Shown in pieces: positions 1 through 8,389 of a DNA stretch of 47,858 nt. Origin of the DNA: Methanoculleus chikugoensis (GTDB lineage: Archaea; Halobacteriota; Methanomicrobia; Methanomicrobiales; Methanoculleaceae); contig NZ_FMID01000033.1 in assembly GCF_900095385.1 (NCBI RefSeq), forward strand, positions 1 through 47,858, written 5' to 3'. The notes below the pieces were generated by a model that was not told where the DNA came from, made no database searches, and saw nothing but the letters and a program-made list of their open reading frames with translations. The position numbers and the translations under genes were made by a program. Each line of letters opens with the position of its first letter. Position 1 is the first letter of the stretch.

Positions 1-869
1 TAGGGGAGCGCTTTGCCGACGACGATCGCGGTCGGCCTCACGGGGGTGGAGAGGAGGGCTTCCCCGGCCCGTCCCACCCGCTCGTTCATCACGCTCATCA
101 TGAAGAACTGCGAGGTGAAGTAGAGGGGGAAGATGAAGACGAAGACCAGGATGATTGCATCGAACGGAAGCGGCGCCGAGAGTTCCGAAGGCGTCCGGAA
201 CTGCTCCATGGTGGAGCCGCCCGAGATGACGCCGGTGTAGCGTTCGAGGGCATGACTGCTCCCCGTATCCGCGAGATGTTCCCGGAGGGTCTCCTCGGAG
301 ACGGGCATTGCCGACGCCGGCGGCGTCACCGCTTCGACCGGCCCCGAGGGGACGGGCGGTCTTCCGGCATCCGCCGGAGCGCCGACCTGCTGCCCGCTCT
401 GGGTCGCCAGGAAGTCGATCTCGCTCTTGACGTACTCGAGATCGATCCAGAGCGGGTAGGCGGCGAAGAGGTCGGGTTCTCCGGCGGCCACGCAGGAGAC
501 GTAGCCCTCGTAGTCGCGTTCGAGGGTCTTTAAGGCTGCCCGCCCTTTGTCTGTATCGGCGGCGTAGACCTCGCCCTGCAGGATGACGATGTCGTACGCG
601 AACCGGTTCTCCCAGAGCGCCGCCCCGGTATCGAGGTAGGGGGTAAAACGGCTGTCGGGAGCGACGATCCGGGCGATCTCGGGGTCGTCGATGCCGATGC
701 GGTACATGCCGTCCTGCATATGGACGCCGCTCTGTGAGGCAAATGCCGTTACCAGCACCAGGAGGACGAGAAGCCCCGCCGCAAGCGGGAGGACGCTTCT
801 CCCCATCGTGGTCATCGATCGATTCATCTCCCAGACGGCAATCGTCCGGATGGAGGAGGCAAGGCTCAT
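1..869 (-). CDS. ABC-2 type transporter permease, N-terminal part (runs off the left edge)
   Basis: About 289 codons are visible and the reading frame stays open to the window edge, so the C-terminus is missing. Residues about 25-45 form a hydrophobic helix. A large extracytoplasmic-looking loop of roughly 190 residues follows, rich in Pro/Ala near its end, and then a second hydrophobic stretch around residues 235-255. This layout (N-terminal helix, long external loop, helix bundle) is typical of ABC-2/NatB-like permeases. The divergent neighbour encodes an ATP-binding subunit, which makes a two-component exporter likely. The substrate cannot be told. The ATG at 869 is chosen because an AGGGA-like site precedes it and the helix starts soon after. 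Confidence 0.75.
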   Translation of the reverse strand, partial: MSLASSIRTIAVWEMNRSMTTMGRSVLPLAAGLLVLLVLVTAFASQSGVHMQDGMYRIGIDDPEIARIVAPDSRFTPYLDTGAALWENRFAYDIVILQGEVYAADTDKGRAALKTLERDYEGYVSCVAAGEPDLFAAYPLWIDLEYVKSEIDFLATQSGQQVGAPADAGRPPVPSGPVEAVTPPASAMPVSEETLREHLADTGSSHALERYTGVISGGSTMEQFRTPSELSAPLPFDAIILVFVFIFPLYFTSQFFMMSVMNERVGRAGEALLSTPVRPTAIVVGKALP

Positions 870-949
870 GGTAATCCCTGGCGGCGCTAGAGAACCATAT
901 CTCTGTGCAGCAACCTATTAGTAGGCATCGGCGACATAAGGGGTACCGG

Positions 950-1837
950 ATGATCACGGCCCGCTCCCTCGTCAAGCATTACGGCGACTTCCCGGCGCTC
1001 GACGGCGTTACCTTTGATCTCGACGATGCACGGATACTCGGGGTTATCGGGCATAACGGCGCCGGGAAGACGACGCTCTTGAAGATCATGGCCGGCCTTA
1101 TCTCGCCGACGTCGGGTTGCCTCGTCGTCGACGGGATCGACGTTGTGAGAAGGCCGCTCGACCTGAAACAGAACCTGGGGTATCTTCCCGAAGAGTCGCG
1201 GCTCTACGAGACGATGACCACGGATGCGTATCTCGCGTTCTTCGGGGAGATCTACGGTCTCTCAAAACCGGCCATCCGGGAGCGGCGCGACGAACTCCTC
1301 GATTCGCTCGCGCTCGAGGCGGACAAAAAGAAGATCGGGGAACTCTCGAAGGGGATGAAGCGGAAGGTCGCGATTGCGCGGTCGCTGATGCACGACCCCG
1401 GGCTGCTCATCTACGACGAGCCCACCTCCGGCCTCGACCCCATGACCTCACGGTCGGTGCTCGACTACGTCAAGGCTCTGCGCGAACGGGGCAAGACGGT
1501 GATCTTCTCCGCCCACAACCTCTTCCAGGTGGAGGAGGCCTGCGACCTCGTCCTGATCCTGCGCCGGGGGAAGGTGGTGGCGAAAGGCACCATGCCCGAA
1601 CTCCGGGAGACCTTCGGTTCGCTCACCTACCAGGTCTTCTTCCGGGTGCCCGACCCGGCGGCGTTTGCGACATCGGTCGATTACTCGGCCTCCGACGGCC
1701 GGTACCTTGCCGAGGCGCGTTCCGTCGAGGAACTGAACCGGACGACCGCGGCGCTTGCGGCCGACGGCGCGACGATCGAGCGGATCGAGTCGCATTACCC
1801 GACGCTCGAAGAGATGCTCCTGAAGATCGGGCGGTAA
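950..1837 (+). CDS. ABC transporter ATP-binding protein
   Basis: A 295-residue ATPase subunit. Walker A is GHNGAGKT at residues 34-41. The signature loop reads LSKGMKRKV, and Walker B is LLIYDEP followed by the D-loop TSGLDP. The switch histidine lies in SAHN. A C-terminal extension of about 80 residues is typical of CcmA/NatA-like subunits that pair with ABC-2 permeases. The start is the ATG preceded by AAGGGGT; an in-frame ATG 45 nt upstream adds a tail without homology-like features. It is divergent from the permease fragment and presumably forms a transporter with it. Substrate unknown. It converges on the HTH-PAS gene with a 44-nt gap. Confidence 0.93.
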   Translation: MITARSLVKHYGDFPALDGVTFDLDDARILGVIGHNGAGKTTLLKIMAGLISPTSGCLVVDGIDVVRRPLDLKQNLGYLPEESRLYETMTTDAYLAFFGEIYGLSKPAIRERRDELLDSLALEADKKKIGELSKGMKRKVAIARSLMHDPGLLIYDEPTSGLDPMTSRSVLDYVKALRERGKTVIFSAHNLFQVEEACDLVLILRRGKVVAKGTMPELRETFGSLTYQVFFRVPDPAAFATSVDYSASDGRYLAEARSVEELNRTTAALAADGATIERIESHYPTLEEMLLKIGR

Positions 1838-1881
1838 GTGCGGGGTCGGCCCCCTCCGGCCGTAGTGCGCCCGGAAGCGCC

Positions 1882-3753
1882 TCATCGGGGGGTTTCGCCG
1901 GTCTCATCCATAAATATCCTCTCCCATTTCTGGAATCTCTCCGCCCGCCGCTCTCCGGTGATGTCCCGGATCGACTCGATGGCGCCGACAATCTCCCCCC
2001 GGTTGTCGTAGAGGGGGCCGGCCTTCACCCACCAGATCCATGGAAAACCGCCGCCCGGCGGCGGGATGACGGACTCTGCGATGATCTCGCCCCCCTCGGC
2101 GTAGGTGATGAAGCGGTACCGGTTTCGGAGCGCTACATCAGGGTTCAGGACCTTATCCACGAGCATGGCTGTCCTCTTCCCGTAAAACGGGAGGGCATAA
2201 TCATGGTTTCCCTTGCCAAGGATCTCCTCTGCGGTGATCCCGGTCAACTCCTCCATTGCCAGGTTCCAGGCAGTGACGACTCCCCCGCGGTCGATTGCAA
2301 ACATGGCGTCGGGCAGGTGTCGTACGATGCCGGCCAGCCGGTCATGGGACTCCCGGAGCGCTCCCTCCGCGAGAACGCGGCCGGTGACATCGTGTACCTG
2401 GATGAGGCAGCCATCCGGGCCCCCGTCGTCCGGCGACCTGAGCGGGCTGACGACGCCCCCGACGTGGATGATCCCGGTTCGTGTCGTCGGGAGGAGATCC
2501 CGGCTGCGAACCCTGTCAAAGTCGAACCGGCAATCCAGCGGGGTCACCGCATCTCCTGGTGCCTGCATCTCGCAGGCATCGAGCGCCCTGCAGACCTGCA
2601 GGAGGTTGATCCCCCGTACATCGTCGAGACGGGCGATCCCGAAGAGTTCGAGGCAGGCACGGTTGGCATGGAGCAGTGCCCCGGCGCTATCGCAGACCGC
2701 GATCCCGATGGGGGAATCCTCGAATATTCTCCTGAACCGTTCTTCACTCTCCCTGAGCGCGCCCTCTCGGTCGTGTGTCTCCTGCTCAAGGGCCTGTAGT
2801 TGCCGGCGCAGGGTCTCCTCGATCACCCTGAACCCGTGGCTATCGGAACAGAGGTACTGGTACTCGAGTATTGTCCCATCGGGACTGCAGAGTGCCCGGC
2901 CTCTCCAGCGGTAGTAATGGGTGCTCCCGTCCGGCATGACCATCCTGCAGTCGATCGTCGCCGACGGGTTATCGGGCGTGAGGCCCCGGACAAAGTTCTT
3001 CCACGCTGTTTTCTCCTCCTCGACAAGCGGCGGGCGGAACTGCCGCCCGATGAGGTCGTCCCGTCTCGTCCCGGTCATCCGGCAGTAGACCTCATCGGCC
3101 CAGCCGGCACGCCCGTCCGGCGAGACACGGACGATCCCTTCGGCCCGGTCTTCCTGGAGCGCCTCCTGCCGCGACGCCTCAAGCAGGCGCTCTTCTCCGG
3201 GATCGCCATCCTCCAGGACCTTCTCCAGGACGAGCGAGACCGCGGGCCGGCCGGTCTCGAGTACGGTGGGTATCAGGGAGACCCGGTAGGAGGCGGCACC
3301 CCTGCGAGAGCCGGGGCTCCACCGGAAGGTCCCCTCTTCTCCCCAGAGCGCCCTCCTGAGCAGGGAAGTTACATCATCGGAAGAGGAGATGCCTGGAAAC
3401 AGCGGCAGGACCGGATGGCCGATGAGAGCCTTGGGCGTAGCCCCGAGGATGCCCGCGAGCGTGCCGGATACCTCCAGGACCTCCAGGTTGTGATCGACGA
3501 CGATGAGGTTTGGGGAGCAGAACCGGTGGACGGCCGTGACCGGCAGGCGACGGCTCGGGCAGTAAACCTTTGCCGCGCCGACCAGCCGCATGTCGACCGA
3601 TCCCTGCCGCTGCAGGATCGCGAGGTATTTCGAGACGGAGTTCCGGTTCATCGTGAGGAGGGTTGCGATATCGCTGATGCTCAGCCCGCCCGGGTGCTCC
3701 TGTAAAATCCCGAGTATCCCTGCAAGGTTATTCTCTGTCTGTCTGTCGACCAT
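1882..3753 (-). CDS. HTH-PAS sensor/regulator: N-terminal winged helix plus about four PAS domains, no kinase
   Basis: A 623-residue soluble protein. Residues about 8-60 look like a winged helix-turn-helix (ISDIATLLTMNRNSVSKYLAILQRQG). Four PAS-like segments follow at roughly 75-185, 205-320, 345-465 and 480-600, with a short coiled coil before the third. There is no H-box, HATPase, GGDEF or receiver domain, and the chain ends just after the last PAS. I infer a one-component DNA-binding sensor. The start is set at the ATG at 3753 because the TATA box at about 3791-3797 would put transcription initiation near 3765, downstream of the TTG at 3783 that extends the frame. The signal sensed is unknown. 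A chemoreceptor gene lies divergently. Confidence 0.85.
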   Translation of the reverse strand: MVDRQTENNLAGILGILQEHPGGLSISDIATLLTMNRNSVSKYLAILQRQGSVDMRLVGAAKVYCPSRRLPVTAVHRFCSPNLIVVDHNLEVLEVSGTLAGILGATPKALIGHPVLPLFPGISSSDDVTSLLRRALWGEEGTFRWSPGSRRGAASYRVSLIPTVLETGRPAVSLVLEKVLEDGDPGEERLLEASRQEALQEDRAEGIVRVSPDGRAGWADEVYCRMTGTRRDDLIGRQFRPPLVEEEKTAWKNFVRGLTPDNPSATIDCRMVMPDGSTHYYRWRGRALCSPDGTILEYQYLCSDSHGFRVIEETLRRQLQALEQETHDREGALRESEERFRRIFEDSPIGIAVCDSAGALLHANRACLELFGIARLDDVRGINLLQVCRALDACEMQAPGDAVTPLDCRFDFDRVRSRDLLPTTRTGIIHVGGVVSPLRSPDDGGPDGCLIQVHDVTGRVLAEGALRESHDRLAGIVRHLPDAMFAIDRGGVVTAWNLAMEELTGITAEEILGKGNHDYALPFYGKRTAMLVDKVLNPDVALRNRYRFITYAEGGEIIAESVIPPPGGGFPWIWWVKAGPLYDNRGEIVGAIESIRDITGERRAERFQKWERIFMDETGETPR

Positions 3754-3786
3754 GGGAGGTGACCATGATGTATGGTCATACAATAA

Positions 3787-3798
3787 GTAATATATAAG
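3787..3798 (-). promoter_or_regulatory. TATA box of the HTH-PAS gene
   Basis: On the minus strand this reads TTATATATTACTT, a strong archaeal TATA element. A start site about 25 nt downstream gives a near-leaderless transcript for the ATG at 3753. This supports that start over the upstream TTG. Confidence 0.6.
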
Positions 3799-3837
3799 CG
3801 TTGCGTAAATGCATAGCAGGTGTGCATGGCATAAGAG

Positions 3838-3847
3838 TCATTTTAAG
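3838..3847 (+). promoter_or_regulatory. Possible TATA box of the mcp-cheW operon
   Basis: The sequence TCATTTTAAG is the most A/T-rich box upstream of the chemoreceptor gene. If used, transcription would start near 3870 and leave an mRNA leader of about 125 nt that contains the nested hairpin at 3897-3957. The match to a TATA consensus is moderate. Confidence 0.35.
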
Positions 3848-3896
3848 GGGTAAAGAGGGGATAACCTTGCATTAGCGACGAAAATTGGGGGATCTG

Positions 3897-3957
3897 CTCC
3901 GCTGCATAGTGGGGGGCCGGCACGACACCCCAGGTGTCCCTCGCCGGCCCGGCGGAG
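3897..3957 (+). promoter_or_regulatory. Nested three-stem structure in the chemoreceptor leader
   Basis: Three perfectly paired stems are stacked inside one another. CTCCGC (3897-3902) pairs with GCGGAG (3952-3957). GGGCCGGC (3914-3921) pairs with GCCGGCCC (3943-3950). GACACC (3924-3929) pairs with GGTGTC (3933-3938) around a CCA loop. The element ends about 37 nt before the ATG at 3995, which has its own strong AGGAGGT. It is not followed by a T-run, so it is not an ordinary terminator. A regulatory leader or an RNA-stability element is plausible; no known riboswitch class was recognised. Confidence 0.5.
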
Positions 3958-3994
3958 TCTGCAGAGAGTATGATGTCGCACAGGAGGTAAACCT

Positions 3995-5848
3995 ATGATT
4001 AACGGTGAACTGGAATCAGGCAGCCCCGTCTCCACCGCGGCGGAGGAGAGCCGGCGGCAGGCGGAGACCATCCTGCAGGAGAACCCGATGCCTACCATCA
4101 TCTGGGACGGGAACCTGCGCGTAACGACGGTGAACAAGGCGTTCCTGCAGATGACCGGCTACGACCGAAAGAAAGCCGAGTCCATGACCATCAAGGACTT
4201 CGAGCTCGACGGTGACAGGTCGGGCCAGGAACTTATGGAGGTCTTCAGGACGAATCAGACGGTATCCGGCGAGATAAATGTCACACTCCCGACCGGTACC
4301 TTCTCGTTTGTCCGCTACAACGTCCCGCTCCCTGACGGGGCCGGCAACGTCGAGAGCGTGATGAGCGTCTACAAGGACATCACCGACCAGAAACGGCAGA
4401 TTGAGCGGATGGAGGCGCTCCGGCAGCAGGCCGATGCTATCGTCCAGGAGAACCCGATGCCCATCATCCTCTGGGGCGCCGACATGACCATAAAAACACT
4501 CAACAAGGCGTTCCACCGGGTGACCGGCTACACGAGGGAGCAGTCCGCACGCCTCACCGGACGGGACTTCAAGTACATCAGCCAGTCGGGAGAAGGTGCC
4601 GCCGATACCCTGAAGAGCGGGAAGCCGAGCAAGGGCGAGGTCACCGTCGAGTTCCCGGCAGGCGTCCGGATCCTCGAGCGCTACAATATCCCGCTCATCG
4701 ATGAAAGGGGTAATATTGCGAACGTGCTCACGGTCTACAACGACATCACGGAAGGGCGGACCCTTGAACTGAAGCTCCAGAAGAGCATCGGAGAGGTCGC
4801 GGAGACCCTCACCGCGATTGCCGGCGGCGACATGACGCGGCCGGCGCCCACCTATCTGGACGACCCGCTGGAAGAGATCAAAAAAGACCTGAATGCGGCG
4901 ATAAAGTCCCAGGGAGAGTTCTTCCGGCAGACTCTCGAACAGGCAGATGCTCTCGAACACGTCGTCACCGATGCCGGGAAAGGTGCCGATGAGATCGCCC
5001 AGGCATCCCAGCAGGTGGCGAACACCGCTCAGAAGACATCTGACGGCGCAAAAGAGCAGATCCGGCAGCTTGACCGGGTAACCAAGGAGATCGGGGACCT
5101 CTCCGCGGCGGTGGAAGAGATTGCAAGCACCGCCCAGGAAGTCAGGGATCTCTCCATGAACGTCGCGAAGGCCGGGGAATCGGCTGTCGGGCTCGGGAAC
5201 GAGGCCGGGGTGAAGATGCAGGCGGTGCAGCGGATCTCCGAACAGGCCGTCACGGAGATCACGAACCTGAACGCAAAGATGCAGGATATCGGCCATATCG
5301 TGAAGTTGATCACCGATATCGCGAACCAGACGAACCTTCTCGCGCTCAACGCCGCCATCGAGGCCGCCCGGGCCGGGGAGCACGGTCGCGGGTTTGCGGT
5401 CGTCGCGGGCGAGGTCAGGAACCTTGCCGGGGAGTCGAAGAGCGCGACCCGGCAGATCGAGGAGGTCATCGGGGGGGTGACCGCAAGCAGCGGGAAGACC
5501 GCCGAGGCGATGCGGGGGGCCCACACCGAGATCCTCAGCGGGATCGAGAGCGTGAACAAGACCATCGCGGCCCTCAACAAGATGGTCGCCGACGTCAACA
5601 CCTCCGTCGGCGGCATCGCCGACATCTCCCGGGCGACCGAGAACCAGGCCGATGCGGCAAACGCGGTTACAACGAGCATCGAGGAGGTCTTCTCCCTGAT
5701 CCAGGAGACAGAGAGGGGGACGGAGAGCCTCGCCGCGCTCGCCGAGGAATCGTCCGCCTCGACCGAGGAGGTCGCCAGCGCCGCGAACGAGATCCAGCGG
5801 ATGGCCCATCAGCTCCGCGAGCGGGTCGCAGTGTTCAGGTTCCAGTGA
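3995..5848 (+). CDS. Methyl-accepting chemotaxis protein, soluble, PAS-PAS-HAMP-like-MCP
   Basis: A 617-residue chemoreceptor. Two PAS domains lie at about residues 25-140 and 145-265, each opening with a near-identical phrase (ENPMP) and followed by DIT motifs, which points to internal duplication. A HAMP-like linker ([19 protein letters not shown]) spans about 285-310. The MCP coiled coil follows, with the highly conserved hairpin tip ([20 protein letters not shown]) around residues 435-465. No transmembrane helix or signal peptide is present, so it is cytoplasmic and senses an internal or membrane-permeant signal, possibly redox. AGGAGGT at 3981-3987 sets the start. cheW follows within 10 nt; no cheA, cheY or cheR is in the window. 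Confidence 0.95.
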   Translation: MINGELESGSPVSTAAEESRRQAETILQENPMPTIIWDGNLRVTTVNKAFLQMTGYDRKKAESMTIKDFELDGDRSGQELMEVFRTNQTVSGEINVTLPTGTFSFVRYNVPLPDGAGNVESVMSVYKDITDQKRQIERMEALRQQADAIVQENPMPIILWGADMTIKTLNKAFHRVTGYTREQSARLTGRDFKYISQSGEGAADTLKSGKPSKGEVTVEFPAGVRILERYNIPLIDERGNIANVLTVYNDITEGRTLELKLQKSIGEVAETLTAIAGGDMTRPAPTYLDDPLEEIKKDLNAAIKSQGEFFRQTLEQADALEHVVTDAGKGADEIAQASQQVANTAQKTSDGAKEQIRQLDRVTKEIGDLSAAVEEIASTAQEVRDLSMNVAKAGESAVGLGNEAGVKMQAVQRISEQAVTEITNLNAKMQDIGHIVKLITDIANQTNLLALNAAIEAARAGEHGRGFAVVAGEVRNLAGESKSATRQIEEVIGGVTASSGKTAEAMRGAHTEILSGIESVNKTIAALNKMVADVNTSVGGIADISRATENQADAANAVTTSIEEVFSLIQETERGTESLAALAEESSASTEEVASAANEIQRMAHQLRERVAVFRFQ

Positions 5849-5857
5849 GGCCGGAGC

Positions 5858-6349
5858 ATGATCGACGTCGTCGAGTTCGGGCTGGGGCGGGAACTGTACG
5901 CGATGGATATCCAGCTCGCCCGGGAGATTGTGGAGATGATGCCCATCACCCACATCCCCCGGGCGCAGGACTACATCGCCGGGATCATGAATCTCCGGGG
6001 CGAGATCACCACTGTCGTCGACCTGAAACGATTGATCCGGATCCCGGGAGAACCGGGGAGCAGCCAGAAGATCATCGTCCTGGTCGCCGAGGCGGCCGGG
6101 GGGTCGAACCTCGGCATAATCGTGGACGACGTGCACAGCGTCATCCAGGTGGCCGAGGAGGATATCGAGTTGATGGACGAGGGGATCTCTTCCGGGGTCC
6201 ACGCCTTCGTCAAGGGGATCATCAAACTCACGAAGGATGAGGATGACCGGAAACCGGGCGATGCCAGGTCGCAGCGTGGATCCGGGCTCATCCTCTGGAT
6301 CGACATCAAGAAGATCCTCGACGACCTCGTCCAGAAGGTTCAGGTATAG
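5858..6349 (+). CDS. cheW: CheW chemotaxis adaptor
   Basis: A 163-residue CheW domain running the full length, with the family phrases VEFGLGRELYAMDI near the start, YIAGIMNLRGEITTVVDLK at about residues 45-65, and NLGIIVDDVHSVI at about 90-100. CheW couples chemoreceptors to the kinase CheA. It starts 10 nt after the mcp stop codon, so the two are co-transcribed and probably form a dedicated receptor-adaptor pair. Before the last helix is a short charged insertion (DEDDRKPGDARSQRG). A T8 run 48 nt downstream ends the operon. Confidence 0.93.
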   Translation: MIDVVEFGLGRELYAMDIQLAREIVEMMPITHIPRAQDYIAGIMNLRGEITTVVDLKRLIRIPGEPGSSQKIIVLVAEAAGGSNLGIIVDDVHSVIQVAEEDIELMDEGISSGVHAFVKGIIKLTKDEDDRKPGDARSQRGSGLILWIDIKKILDDLVQKVQV

Positions 6350-6396
6350 TCGCCCGGTCGATTGCACCTGCAAAACGTGGCGTATCCGCAAACCTC

Positions 6397-6404
6397 TTTT
6401 TTTT
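6397..6404 (+). terminator. T-run terminator after cheW
   Basis: Eight consecutive T residues 48 nt after the cheW stop codon, in the form archaeal RNA polymerase uses for intrinsic termination. Confidence 0.6.
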
Positions 6405-6502
6405 ACCCTGCCGCCGTACCTGCGTGAGAGGGTGAGGGAAAGGGAAGTCTCCTGTTTACTCCTCCCCGTGCAGCGTTCTTGCGGGTTTTTGGCCGGGGCA
6501 GG

Positions 6503-6511
6503 ATTTATATA
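6503..6511 (+). promoter_or_regulatory. TATA box with no protein gene behind it
   Basis: ATTTATATA is a canonical archaeal TATA box on the plus strand. No credible protein gene starts within the next 350 nt; the downstream DNA is a series of hairpins. This suggests a promoter for a non-coding RNA. Confidence 0.5.
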
Positions 6512-6529
6512 GCAGCGGCATATATGTGC

Positions 6530-6700
6530 CTTCGCAATCCCGTTTCCGTCGCAACAAGCGGCCTCCCGCAAGGAGCCCCGGTGGGGGCGAAGACCGACGG
6601 GGGTTGACCGGGCGGCCGTGCGCCCCTACCGCAATGGAGAACCCACTCTGCGGAACAAGGTCGCGCGAACCGAACGTTCGCAGCCTGAAATATCAAAGAA
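6530..6700 (+). ncRNA. Candidate structured non-coding RNA, class unknown
   Basis: This stretch begins about 25 nt after a strong TATA box and is packed with perfect stems. CCGTCG (6546-6551) pairs with CGACGG (6595-6600). GCCCC (6575-6579) pairs with GGGGC (6584-6588). GGGCG (6610-6614) pairs with CGCCC (6621-6625). CCGCA (6629-6633) pairs with TGCGG (6649-6653). GCGAAC (6665-6670) pairs with GTTCGC (6676-6681). The short open frames here have no protein-like features. Landmarks of RNase P RNA, SRP RNA or C/D-box RNA were not found. The motif AACAAG follows two of the stems, slightly like an ACA box, but the stems are too short for a standard H/ACA guide. The ends are uncertain, and a dispersed repeat is an alternative. 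Confidence 0.35.
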
Positions 6701-6741
6701 TCGATCCAGGGTGCAAAGGATGAAAAGAATCGGGTGTTCGA

Positions 6742-6815
6742 CGGGCCTGAAGGGATTTGAACCCTTGGCCTACGGATTAAGAGTCCGTCGCTCTGCCGAA
6801 CTAAGCTACAGGCCC
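6742..6815 (-). tRNA. tRNA-Lys (anticodon CTT)
   Basis: A complete cloverleaf on the minus strand. The acceptor GGGCCTG pairs with CAGGCCC, with discriminator G. The D-arm contains TTCGGCAGAGC. The anticodon stem ACGGA/TCCGT encloses the loop CTCTTAA with anticodon CTT, which reads AAG codons. The T-arm has GGTTCAAATCC. No intron is visible and CCA is not encoded. A pyrimidine-rich run (TTCTTTTC) lies about 12 nt after the 3' end. The promoter is the back-to-back TATA element at 6849-6863. Confidence 0.96.
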
Positions 6816-6848
6816 ATGCGTCTGACCTAACAGTGTTGCATGGGATAC

Positions 6849-6863
6849 AGTATAAACTTTATG
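6849..6863. promoter_or_regulatory. Back-to-back TATA boxes serving tRNA-Lys and the TrkA_N-DHH gene
   Basis: The near-palindrome AGTATAAACTTTATG offers TATAAA on the plus strand and CATAAAG on the minus strand. It lies about 40 nt upstream of the tRNA-Lys 5' end and about 45 nt upstream of the ATG at 6905. One compact element could therefore serve both divergent genes. Confidence 0.5.
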
Positions 6864-6904
6864 GAACCTCCCTGAAAATCGCCGAAATGGAATCCCTTAA
6901 TACC

Positions 6905-8389
6905 ATGAGAAGTTACACCATTGTACGCATGCCTGAGGCGGTCCAGAACGTTTCGAAGGAACGTATCAAATACATCATTCTTGGCTGCGGGAGCACCGGC
7001 TATAATGTCGCCGAGGAGCTCGAGCAGGAGAACGAAGATCTCATCATCGTCGATAAGGACGAGAAGCGGGTGGAAGATCTTCGCGATCAGAAGTACGAAG
7101 CGATCGTTCGCGACCTCCGGGACCCGAACTTCATGGATGGGCTGCCCGTGCCGGAGGTCGCGTTCATCCTCGCGAACGACCGGGAGGCCAACCTGACGGC
7201 GCTCCAGACCGTCAAGAACCGGTACCCGGCGACCTACGTCATCGCACGCGCCACCGACCCGGTCAGCGTCGACCTCCTCCAGCAGGAAGGCGCCGATATC
7301 GTTCTCTACCCGCAGGAGGTGGTTGCGAGAACCGCCATCCACCACATCCGGAAACTGCACTCTTCAAGGCTCGCCCTGCGGCTCTACGACATGCTCGCCT
7401 CCTGGGAGGGGACGCTCTGCATCGTCACCCACTTAAACCCCGACCCCGACTCGATCTCGAGCGCCATGGCGCTCTCGATGATTGCGCGGCACGCGAGCCG
7501 CAACAAGCTCAACTGCCGCATCGTCTACGAGGGGGATATCGGGCACCAGGAGAACCGGGCGTTCATCAACCTCCTCGACATCAAGCTGGAGCGGCTCACC
7601 CCCCAGATCCTCGAGGAGTGCAATTACATCGCTCTGGTCGACTCGTCCGGGCCCGGCGTGAACAACGAGCTCCCCAGATCGACCCGGGTCAACATCATCA
7701 TCGACCACCACAAGAACGGCGAGCACCCGTCGACGGTCGCGGACTTCATCGACATCAGGCCGGGTGTCGGCGCCACGGCGAGCATCATGACCCAGTACCT
7801 GATGGAGCTCGATATCCCGGTGAACAAGTCGGTGGCCACCGCGCTCCTGTACGGCATCCGGGCCGACACCCGCGACTTCAAGCGGAACGTCACCCCCCAG
7901 GATCTCAACTACGCGGCGTTCCTCCTTCCCCTGACCGACTCGGATCTCCTCGAGAAGATCACCTCCCCCTCGATGTCGCTTGAGACGCTGGAGATCATCG
8001 GGAACGCCATCCGAAACCGCCGGCTCAAGAGCGGCTACCTCTTCTCCGGTGTCGGCTACATCAGGAACCGCGACGCTCTCCCGCAGGCGGCCGATATGCT
8101 GATCCATCTCGAGGGCGTGAACACGGCGCTGGTCTACGGCATCAGCGACCAGAACATCATCATCTCGGCGCGGAACAAGGACATCAGGCTCCATCTCGGC
8201 AACGTGATGGCCGAGGCGTTCGGGACTATCGGTGAGGCCGGCGGGCACGCCACGATGGCGGCGGCCCTGATACCGCTCAGCTACTTCTCCATGGCGAAGG
8301 AGAAGGAAGATCTGCTCGAGATCATCATCGATCCGATCCTGAAGAGGTTCTCCGAAATCGTCGGGCTGGACGACGAGGACGGACAATGA
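6905..8389 (+). CDS. TrkA_N-DHH-DHHA1 phosphoesterase
   Basis: A 494-residue fusion. Residues about 22-140 are a TrkA_N/RCK-type Rossmann domain with GCGSTG at 27-32 and an acidic IIVDKDEK strand end for NAD-type binding. A DHH phosphoesterase domain follows, with NPDPDSISSA near 180 and the metal-binding DHH at 267-269. A DHHA1 domain contains the GGH motif at 446-448. Proteins of this architecture act on small phosphodiester substrates; cyclic di-AMP or its pApA product is a reasonable but unproven candidate in archaea. In-frame ATGs exist at 6833 and 6887; 6905 is preferred because the TATA box sits at about 6851. Its stop overlaps mptE by 4 nt, so the two are co-translated. Confidence 0.88.
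   Translation: MRSYTIVRMPEAVQNVSKERIKYIILGCGSTGYNVAEELEQENEDLIIVDKDEKRVEDLRDQKYEAIVRDLRDPNFMDGLPVPEVAFILANDREANLTALQTVKNRYPATYVIARATDPVSVDLLQQEGADIVLYPQEVVARTAIHHIRKLHSSRLALRLYDMLASWEGTLCIVTHLNPDPDSISSAMALSMIARHASRNKLNCRIVYEGDIGHQENRAFINLLDIKLERLTPQILEECNYIALVDSSGPGVNNELPRSTRVNIIIDHHKNGEHPSTVADFIDIRPGVGATASIMTQYLMELDIPVNKSVATALLYGIRADTRDFKRNVTPQDLNYAAFLLPLTDSDLLEKITSPSMSLETLEIIGNAIRNRRLKSGYLFSGVGYIRNRDALPQAADMLIHLEGVNTALVYGISDQNIIISARNKDIRLHLGNVMAEAFGTIGEAGGHATMAAALIPLSYFSMAKEKEDLLEIIIDPILKRFSEIVGLDDEDGQ

Noticed and set aside
4016-6571. An 851-codon open frame antisense to the chemoreceptor and cheW
   Set aside because: It is the mirror of high-GC coding DNA. It is rich in Asp/Arg/Leu without domain motifs, while the plus strand has textbook MCP and CheW sequences.
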